Assembly (NCBI GenBank): GCA_964610175.1
Contig: CAZSVE010000038.1
Location: forward strand, 1-28,242
From: CAZSVE01 sp964610175
GTDB lineage: Bacteria > Pseudomonadota > Gammaproteobacteria > HK1
Direction of reading: 5' to 3'
Length of the DNA: 28,242 nucleotides
Positions 23,796 through 28,242 of this stretch are shown in pieces; positions within the stretch are counted from its first letter, which is position 1, and every line of letters begins with the position of its first letter. The translations under genes and the position numbers were made by a program. The notes beneath the pieces were generated by a model that searched no databases, was not told the origin of the DNA, and saw only the letters and a list, made by a program, of their open reading frames with translations.

Positions 23796-24569
23796 TCAAT
23801 GAATATCCCCGAGAAAAGGGATCAACACCTCTAGAAATTCCACCGGATGAGAGATAAAGGGCGCATGGGCGCCACCATCTATGACCGCCATGCGACAGCC
23901 AGGGCAAAGTCTCCACAGGTCTGCCACGACAGCGGGAGAAACAAGGTTGTCGCGGCTTCCCAAGATAAAAAGCACTGGGCATCGGATCTCATCCATCACG
24001 TGGCGAAAATCCGTTTCCCGAAGCAATACGAGGCCTTTTTCCAGCGCATCCCGATTCGGCAGGCCGTAACGCGACAACAGGGGTTTGAGTTTCTTCACGG
24101 TGGCACGTCCGAGATCCGTGCGCCCCGCCTGCAAAATAAGAAAACGTTGTAGCGCCGTTTTCGGGTCCTCGGCAACCGTCTCCGAAAAGGCATCGAGGAC
24201 ATCCGGCGCCACCCCGTAGGGCCAGTCTTCGGCCTCGGTGAAACGAGGACCGGATGCCACCACTATCAATGCATCGACTCGTTCCGGATGGCGGCGCGCC
24301 ACTTCCAATGCAACCAGCCCTCCCAGCGACCAACCCATGAGCACCGATGGTGATGGCATCGCCTCGGCCACCGCATCGGCGAGCGCCGCCAGGGTATATT
24401 CTCCCGCCAGCATTGGGCTCTTCCCGAAGCCGGGCAAGTCGATGGCGTTGAAAGCGTAGCCGGTCTTCAAACGGTCGCCGATGTCATCCCATACTGCGGC
24501 GTTGAGGCCCCAGCCGTGGATTGTGGTGAGGGGTGAGGTGGTGTTGGGTGTGGTTTTGTGTAGGGTCAC
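23796..24569 (-). CDS. bioH: Pimeloyl-ACP methyl ester esterase BioH
   Basis: BioH removes the methyl group from pimeloyl-ACP methyl ester, ending the BioC-BioH priming cycle. The 257-residue alpha/beta hydrolase has the oxyanion segment HGWGLNAAVWD, the nucleophile S81 in MGWSLGG, the acid D207 in LGSRDNLV and H235 in DGGAHAPF. These form a complete catalytic triad, and the W-S-L-G-G elbow is typical of BioH. It lies between the ASCH gene and bioC on the same strand. Start is ATG 24569. The biotin cluster order is bioF, (insert), bioH, bioC. Confidence 0.93.
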   Translation of the reverse strand: MTLHKTTPNTTSPLTTIHGWGLNAAVWDDIGDRLKTGYAFNAIDLPGFGKSPMLAGEYTLAALADAVAEAMPSPSVLMGWSLGGLVALEVARRHPERVDALIVVASGPRFTEAEDWPYGVAPDVLDAFSETVAEDPKTALQRFLILQAGRTDLGRATVKKLKPLLSRYGLPNRDALEKGLVLLRETDFRHVMDEIRCPVLFILGSRDNLVSPAVVADLWRLCPGCRMAVIDGGAHAPFISHPVEFLEVLIPFLGDIH

Positions 24570-24608
24570 CTAAGTTCCTCAATGGTTTTATGTCTATAAA
24601 CATTCGAG

Positions 24609-25019
24609 TCAGATGGATGCCACTTCCAGACACTCACGATAACGTTCCTCTGTTAAATAGCAAAATGATTGCGGCGGAGTAAATGAGCCAAAAATCTCAT
24701 ACGGATTTATGGATTTCTCATAGCGTATTTTTGGGCCAATGCTTATTGCATATCCTTTATCTCTACCACTAAAGTAGTCTTTATAGAAATCTTTGCAAAC
24801 CCCTGAATTATTTTTTGTTTTCCCCCATATTTTTGTCGGGCAATCCTCAAGAATTTCTCCGACATCGAATTCGCCGACGATCATCCCTACGGGTTTGGTG
24901 CAATATATAACTATCTTTTCTACGTCATTCTTGAACAGCGACTTCCGATATTCGTAATTTTTCTCTCCGGAAAATATCTTTTCCACATATTCCGGCTTAA
25001 TTGAGAATAAGGCTATCAT
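24609..25019 (-). CDS. ASCH-domain protein (putative antitoxin/RNA-binding)
   Basis: This 136-residue protein has an ASCH (PUA-like) fold signature. MIALFSIKPEYVEKIFSGEK leads into NYEYRK, then CTKPVGMIVGEFDVGEI, GYAISIG and PPQSFCYL near the C terminus. ASCH proteins bind RNA or nucleotides, and this subgroup is, as I recall, commonly encoded right after a larger acetyltransferase-like protein. ATG 25019 is chosen over 25040 because it begins the domain exactly and is preceded by GGGGG at proper distance. It overlaps the preceding fragment by about 22 bases. The gene is visibly AT-rich compared with bioH and bioF, which supports recent transfer. Function is not known. Confidence 0.75.
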   Translation of the reverse strand: MIALFSIKPEYVEKIFSGEKNYEYRKSLFKNDVEKIVIYCTKPVGMIVGEFDVGEILEDCPTKIWGKTKNNSGVCKDFYKDYFSGRDKGYAISIGPKIRYEKSINPYEIFGSFTPPQSFCYLTEERYRECLEVASI

Positions 25020-25395
25020 CGATACCCCCAAGGCTTGCAATTTTCTTAAGCTGATATGATGTTAGCTCCATGAATCCCCAATAACCACTTCTTGATAATC
25101 CCACTTCTTCAATGAGTCTCTTTCTTATAATTCTTGTTGTTAGCGCAATATTATAAGTCATTCTAATAACATACATTTGTTTCCAAGTCGTAAAGTAATC
25201 CGTTAATTCTTTTTCGGTAAATACGCTGCGTGGCAGGCAATAAGAAATGAATTCAGAAAGTGTCCTGAAGTCATTTCTCACGTTTACTTCATCTACCATG
25301 CATAAAGATGTTGCAACAGATCTATACTCCGCAGAACCTTTTCCATCCCCCGTTCTATAGATGACTAACGCATCCCCCCTCTTTGAGAATTGCAC
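24997..25395 (-). pseudogene. C-terminal fragment of a larger toxin/acetyltransferase-like protein upstream of ASCH
   Basis: This is a 132-codon open frame, AT-rich. The sequence DALVIYRTGDGKGSAEYRSV, then YCLPRSVFTEKELTDYF and YWGFMELTSYQLKKI, resembles (from memory) the C-terminal region of about 500-residue GNAT-type proteins that pair with an ASCH gene. The only start is GTG 25395, with GGAG directly touching it, and an in-frame TAG stands 12 bases upstream. The N-terminal catalytic part is therefore missing. It is best seen as a 5'-truncated relic, though a stand-alone PUA-like domain protein is possible. Confidence 0.6.
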
Positions 25396-25516
25396 TCCTT
25401 TCTAATCGCTCCTCTTGAAATAGTCGGGAAACTGACATTTCCGAGAATAACCATACCCCGGAAGACAGACTCGATCAGGCGATTCTTCGCCGGTCACCTC
25501 GACGATCGACGAAAAA

Positions 25517-26716
25517 TCATCCAAACACATCCGACAACGCATCCAGCAGCCTATCCACCTGCTCCGTTTCATGCAGCGCCGAGAAGGTAATGCGCAAGCG
25601 CGCGCTGTTTTGTGGCACCGTCGGCGGTCGGATGGCCTGGATGAAAAACCCCCGTTCGCGAAGCGTGGCGCTGATGGCCATGGCGCGTTGGGTATCCCCG
25701 ATCGAAACCGGCTGGATGGGGGTTTCGGACTCCCACAAGGAAAGACCGAGGCGATTGGCGCCAGCGCGAAACCGCGTCACCAGTTCCCGCAGGTGGTCTC
25801 GTCGCCAAGCTTCCTGGCGCACGATCCCGAGGCTCGCACGGGCCGCCTCGGCCAGGGCTGGGGGCGATGCCGTGGTGTAGATAAAAGGACGCGCCTTTTG
25901 CAGGATGTATTCCACTATGGCGTGGTTGCCGGCGACAAAGGCCCCGAAGGTACCCAGGGCCTTGCCCAGGGTGCCCATCAGTATCGGGACTTGGTCGACC
26001 CCAAGCCCGAAGTGGGCAAGGCTTCCCCCCCCATTCGCTCCCAGCACGCCGATGCCATGGGCATCGTCCACCACCAGCCAAGCATCGTGTTCTCGCCCGG
26101 CGGCGGCCAGATCCGGGAGCGGGGCCGTATCCCCATCCATGCTGAACACCCCATCGGTCACGATCAGTTTTCGTCCGTCCCGATTGTTCCCTCGGCTATT
26201 GGCTAGTGCCGTCTGTAGCGCCGCCGGATCGGCGTGGGCATAGCGCACGAGGCGCGCCCGGGACGCGATGGCGGCATCCAACAGGGAGGCATGATTGAGT
26301 CGGTCTTCGAATACCTCGTCATTGCGGCCAAGCAAGGCAGCAACGATGCCGAGATTGGCCATGTATCCGGTAGAAAACAGCAGCGCCCGCTCGCGCTGGG
26401 TAAAATCCGCCAATTCCTCCTCCAGGGCATGGTGGGAGCGGTAATGTCCGGCCACCACGCTGGCCGCGCCACTGCCGACGCCGTACCGATCCGTGCCGCG
26501 CTGGAAGGCCTCGATGACTCGCGGGTCATTGGCAAGCCCCAAATAGTCGTTGCTGCAAAACGAGAGATACTCCCGTCCGTCGATGCGAACGGTAACGCCC
26601 TGGGGCGTTTCGAATACAGGACGGGCGCGCATGAGGCCAGCCTGCTCGTGTTCCGCGAGGAGCGGGAGAATGAAACTCTCCAGGGAGGTGGAGGCGTTGT
26701 CGGATCGGTTTCGCAT
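25517..26716 (-). CDS. bioF: 8-amino-7-oxononanoate synthase BioF
   Basis: BioF is a PLP enzyme that condenses pimeloyl-ACP (or -CoA) with alanine to give 8-amino-7-oxononanoate, the first step of biotin ring assembly. The 399-residue product has SNDYLGLANDPRV near 55-67, GSGAASVVAGHYRSHHALEE, DGVFSMDGDTAPL and VVDDAHGIGVLG. The PLP lysine is K252 in MGTLGKALGTFGAF. Length fits the family. The ATG at 26716 has no clear ribosome binding site. Repeat copy 10 lies about 20 bases upstream. bioB, the usual upstream neighbour, is absent. Downstream, 121 bases separate it from the AT-rich toxin fragment that splits it from bioH. Confidence 0.95.
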   Translation of the reverse strand: MRNRSDNASTSLESFILPLLAEHEQAGLMRARPVFETPQGVTVRIDGREYLSFCSNDYLGLANDPRVIEAFQRGTDRYGVGSGAASVVAGHYRSHHALEEELADFTQRERALLFSTGYMANLGIVAALLGRNDEVFEDRLNHASLLDAAIASRARLVRYAHADPAALQTALANSRGNNRDGRKLIVTDGVFSMDGDTAPLPDLAAAGREHDAWLVVDDAHGIGVLGANGGGSLAHFGLGVDQVPILMGTLGKALGTFGAFVAGNHAIVEYILQKARPFIYTTASPPALAEAARASLGIVRQEAWRRDHLRELVTRFRAGANRLGLSLWESETPIQPVSIGDTQRAMAISATLRERGFFIQAIRPPTVPQNSARLRITFSALHETEQVDRLLDALSDVFG

Positions 26717-26736
26717 GGGGTTGGTAAGGGCACGGG

Positions 26737-26830
26737 TTATTTATTTTCCGCTCGGCTTCACAAATGAGTTTTAACGGTTCTTTAATAGCGCAGGATTACG
26801 GTTCATTGGTCCGAGGCGAAGCCTTGCTAG
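26737..26830 (-). repeat. Dispersed intergenic repeat, copy 10 (reverse)
   Basis: On the + strand it reads TTATTTATTTTCCGCTCGGC, CACAAATGAGTTTTAACGG and TTGGTCCGAGGCGAAGCCTT, then GCTAG. The centre is shortened and diverged. It separates bioF from the small-membrane-protein operon. Confidence 0.8.
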
Positions 26831-26843
26831 GTTTTCAGGGAAT

Positions 26844-26945
26844 TTATTCGTCTTTCAGCATCTCTTTGATGGCGATGCCCATGCCGACGGCAAATACCAG
26901 AATCATAAAAACAACGATTAATTCATTGATTAGAAGTTCATTCAT
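26844..26945 (-). CDS. 33-residue single-TM protein, second paralogue
   Basis: This 33-codon ORF has ATG 26945 and TAA at 26844-26846. AGGA lies seven bases before the start. The product has an acidic N terminus (MNELLINEL), one hydrophobic helix (about residues 8-25) and a charged tail after the motif VGMGIAIKEML. It is clearly paralogous to the upstream 33-residue ORF (27031-27132), which has the same length and the motif VGMGIVIKEIL. Its start overlaps by four bases the stop of a remnant of the two-TM gene. Function is unknown; possibilities are a small toxin-like peptide or a membrane regulator. Confidence 0.75.
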   Translation of the reverse strand: MNELLINELIVVFMILVFAVGMGIAIKEMLKDE

Positions 26946-27004
26946 TGTATGTTTCCTAATTCACGGATTTTTCTGTATGCACGGCGGTTGACCTCGATAA
27001 TTCC
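26942..27004 (-). pseudogene. 3' remnant of a second copy of the two-TM gene
   Basis: These 21 codons read GIIEVNRRAYRKIRELGNIQ and stop. This aligns with the end of the intact two-TM protein (AIIETNRRAYKKISRLGEL). The TGA stop overlaps the next ATG (ATGA), much as the intact gene's TAA overlaps the first 33-residue ORF. It marks a partial tandem duplication of the unit 'two-TM 3' end plus 33-residue gene'. Confidence 0.75.
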
Positions 27005-27030
27005 CCCTCTGATTAAATGCGAAGTGAAGT

Positions 27031-27132
27031 TTATTTGTGTTCAAGAATCTCCTTGATCACTATCCCCATCCCAACAATGAATATCAAAACCGCAAAAAAG
27101 ACGAGCAATTCACGTATTAGCATTTCATCCAT
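27031..27132 (-). CDS. 33-residue single-TM protein, first paralogue
   Basis: This 33-codon ORF starts at ATG 27132, which shares one base with the TAA stop of the two-TM gene (TAATG). GGAG lies seven bases upstream inside that gene. It encodes MDEMLIREL, then a hydrophobic helix (about residues 8-25), then VGMGIVIKEILEHK. Conservation of length and motif in two tandem copies argues that it is a real, translated gene. The layout (acidic N terminus, one helix, charged C terminus) predicts an inner-membrane micro-protein. Its tight coupling suggests a complex with the two-TM partner. No characterised family was recognised. Confidence 0.8.
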   Translation of the reverse strand: MDEMLIRELLVFFAVLIFIVGMGIVIKEILEHK

Positions 27133-27359
27133 TAAAGTTCTCCTAATCTGCTGATTTTTTTGTATGCGCGGCGGTTGGTCTCAATGATTGCCCATGTAAT
27201 CATGGCGACCATAAAAATAACTAAAAGAAGAAAAGGAACGGGTGCTTTGTAAGAATTCTGCGCTATCCAGCCAATCAACGAGGTATCGATAACGACCGAT
27301 AGGGCGAATGTGACTTTTAGCCAACCTATTTCTTCTTTTGTTTTGTCGATTTCGGGCAT
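27132..27359 (-). CDS. Small two-TM membrane protein of unknown function
   Basis: This 75-residue protein has a charged start (MPEIDKTKEEIGWLK). Two predicted transmembrane helices lie at about 13-34 (VTFALSVVIDTSLIGWIAQ) and 41-60 (FLLLVIFMVAMITWAIIE), followed by a basic C-terminal tail with NRRAYKKI. I recall similar short 'EIGWLKV...DTSLIGWIAQN' proteins in many bacteria, annotated only as hypothetical. It starts 3 bases after the DUF2442 stop and its stop overlaps the first 33-residue gene by one base. All five genes here therefore behave as one operon. Confidence 0.75.
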   Translation of the reverse strand: MPEIDKTKEEIGWLKVTFALSVVIDTSLIGWIAQNSYKAPVPFLLLVIFMVAMITWAIIETNRRAYKKISRLGEL

Positions 27360-27362
27360 GTT

Positions 27363-27671
27363 TTACTCACTGTATCCCCATTGCCTGAATTTTTCCCGGT
27401 AATCATCATTATCTTTGAACGCTGAATAGAACAAATATTCCGGCGCTAAATCCAGGTTATTTGGCCAAATAACCGTGCCGTGTTCCAGTTTGAAGGCACT
27501 AAATTTGGATCTTTGTTTCAGATCCGAGAATATCGGTCTTGTATCGTCGAGTATGATTTTTTCAAGATTTGCAATTCCTTCTTTGCCATTATTGAATAAT
27601 ATACGGATACGATAACCACCAATATATTTTGCCTCATTGATAGCCAACATAATCTTATAGCCTCGATTCAT
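27363..27671 (-). CDS. DUF2442 protein
   Basis: The 102-residue product matches the DUF2442 pattern: NEAKYIGGYRIRILFNNGKE, ANLEKIILDD, LEHGTVIWPNNLDLAPEYLF. DUF2442 genes are widely found beside DUF4160 genes and have been suggested to form a toxin-antitoxin-like pair; the biochemical role is not established to my knowledge. ATG 27671 overlaps the DUF4160 stop by four bases (ATGA). A later ATG (27650) would remove seven residues, closer to the usual DUF2442 start. Confidence 0.85.
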   Translation of the reverse strand: MNRGYKIMLAINEAKYIGGYRIRILFNNGKEGIANLEKIILDDTRPIFSDLKQRSKFSAFKLEHGTVIWPNNLDLAPEYLFYSAFKDNDDYREKFRQWGYSE

Positions 27672-27928
27672 ACCAATGGTTCTATTTTAGAAAACTCTCC
27701 TGTTTCTCGGATGCTGTCCCAGTTTTTCCATAACTCATCTTGGTGTTCTTGCGCCCACTCCACTACCAGACTCATTACTCTGGATGGAAGTTTGCCTTCA
27801 ATCAGGCCCAACGTTTCGATGGAGATCGAAGCATTGAATTCATTGTATTCCGCGTGAAAGTGAGGAGGATTGTGTTCGTTGAAATACATGTAAATTATGG
27901 TTCCGAGGAATCTGCTTATTTCCGGCAT
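27668..27928 (-). CDS. DUF4160 protein
   Basis: This 86-residue protein begins MPEISRFLGTIIYMYFNEHN followed by PPHFHAEY, the DUF4160 signature, and has the late segment LVVEWAQEHQDELWKNWDSI. It is the first gene of the five-gene small-protein operon and overlaps DUF2442 by four bases. Family members are usually small partners of DUF2442, with a suspected toxin-antitoxin role. No strong ribosome binding site precedes ATG 27928. Base composition is AT-rich relative to the core genes. Confidence 0.87.
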   Translation of the reverse strand: MPEISRFLGTIIYMYFNEHNPPHFHAEYNEFNASISIETLGLIEGKLPSRVMSLVVEWAQEHQDELWKNWDSIRETGEFSKIEPLV

Positions 27929-27990
27929 GATATTTATTCGTGATCGTTAGACTCTAATATATTTGATTGTCGCTCAATAGCTCGTTCTAG

Positions 27991-28242
27991 CTACAGATGT
28001 TTACTAAGCGCGTTAACTAAAACTCCTGTTATTACTGGAAGGAAAAATGCCAATATACCGGAGAAACCAGCTCCGGCTCTCTTTTCCAAGAAATTTATAG
28101 CATACCAATTTTCTATCTCGTCCTTAGAAGAAAATCCTTTTCTAGCTAAGCAAGTATTTAACAGGTCGTTTCTTCTAACAAATAATGGGAGGCTATTCAT
28201 CAAATCGTGTGGGTAATGTGATTTTAATAACCAAGTAAACTC
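27991..28242 (-). CDS. Unknown protein, 3' part, with C-terminal TM segment (cut by window edge)
   Basis: The frame is open to the window end, with no stop between 28242 and the TAG at 27991-27993. At least 83 codons are visible, and internal starts at 28203/28200 need not be real. The visible part contains NSLPLFVRRNDLLNTCL, RKGFSSKDEIENWYAINFLE and a hydrophobic C-terminal helix (GILAFFLPVITGVLVNAL) ending SKHL. It would be a tail-anchored or membrane-associated protein. No family was recognised. It lies 62 bases upstream of DUF4160 on the same strand and is AT-rich like that operon, so it may belong to the same island. Confidence 0.55.
   Translation of the reverse strand, partial: EFTWLLKSHYPHDLMNSLPLFVRRNDLLNTCLARKGFSSKDEIENWYAINFLEKRAGAGFSGILAFFLPVITGVLVNALSKHL

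Noticed and set aside
1..28242. tRNA or rRNA genes
   Set aside because: No cloverleaf-like segment with TTCGA-type arms in proper context and no rRNA-like sequence was found by eye; a covariance-model search would be decisive.

Overview
The window looks like a gammaproteobacterial chromosome segment of moderately high GC. The reasons are the asd-fimV-truA-trpF order on the + strand, a FimV-type polar hub protein, the ftsY-ftsE and holC set, and a BioF/BioH/BioC biotin route. I cannot name a genus from sequence alone. Nearly all core genes are intact, but the usual gene order is disturbed in several places. No tRNA, rRNA, CRISPR array or transposase gene was seen.

Layout. 1-282: two tandem 105-bp imperfect repeats ahead of lon. 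283-2733: Lon protease. 3126-4248: overlapping mobA-mobB (molybdenum cofactor guanylylation). 4347-5246: Rpn/PD-(D/E)XK-type nuclease. 5411-7294: fused gamma-alpha 2-oxoacid:acceptor oxidoreductase with no beta subunit nearby. 7393-9056: a two-gene DUF262-HEPN module, defence- or toxin-like, flanked by an 11-bp direct repeat. 9139-10818: ilvD. 11210-11995: a C-terminal outer-membrane beta-barrel fragment bracketed by two inverted copies of a dispersed repeat. 12107-17193: asd, fimV, truA (CTG start), trpF. 17280-19544 (-): ftsY, ftsE, holC, with ftsX missing. 19708-21168 (-): tsaC and a NYN-domain protein. 21750-22505 (-): acyltransferase. 22874-26716 (-): bioF, bioH and bioC, with an AT-rich toxin-fragment/ASCH pair wedged between bioF and bioH. 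26844-27928 (-): a compact AT-rich operon DUF4160, DUF2442, a two-TM protein and two paralogous 33-residue single-TM proteins. 27991-28242 (-): the 3' part of an unknown membrane-tailed gene.

Two things stand out. First, a roughly 105-115 bp palindrome-containing repeat occurs ten times, always between genes and in both orientations. Its left edge supplies the stop codon of two genes, its right edge abuts the asd start codon, and one copy is nested inside another. It looks like a non-autonomous mobile or RPE/MITE-like family. Second, the right-end operon of small proteins ends with a partial tandem duplication: the last 20 codons of the two-TM gene plus the whole 33-residue gene. I regard this operon and the DUF262-HEPN pair as the best candidates for a poorly described system.
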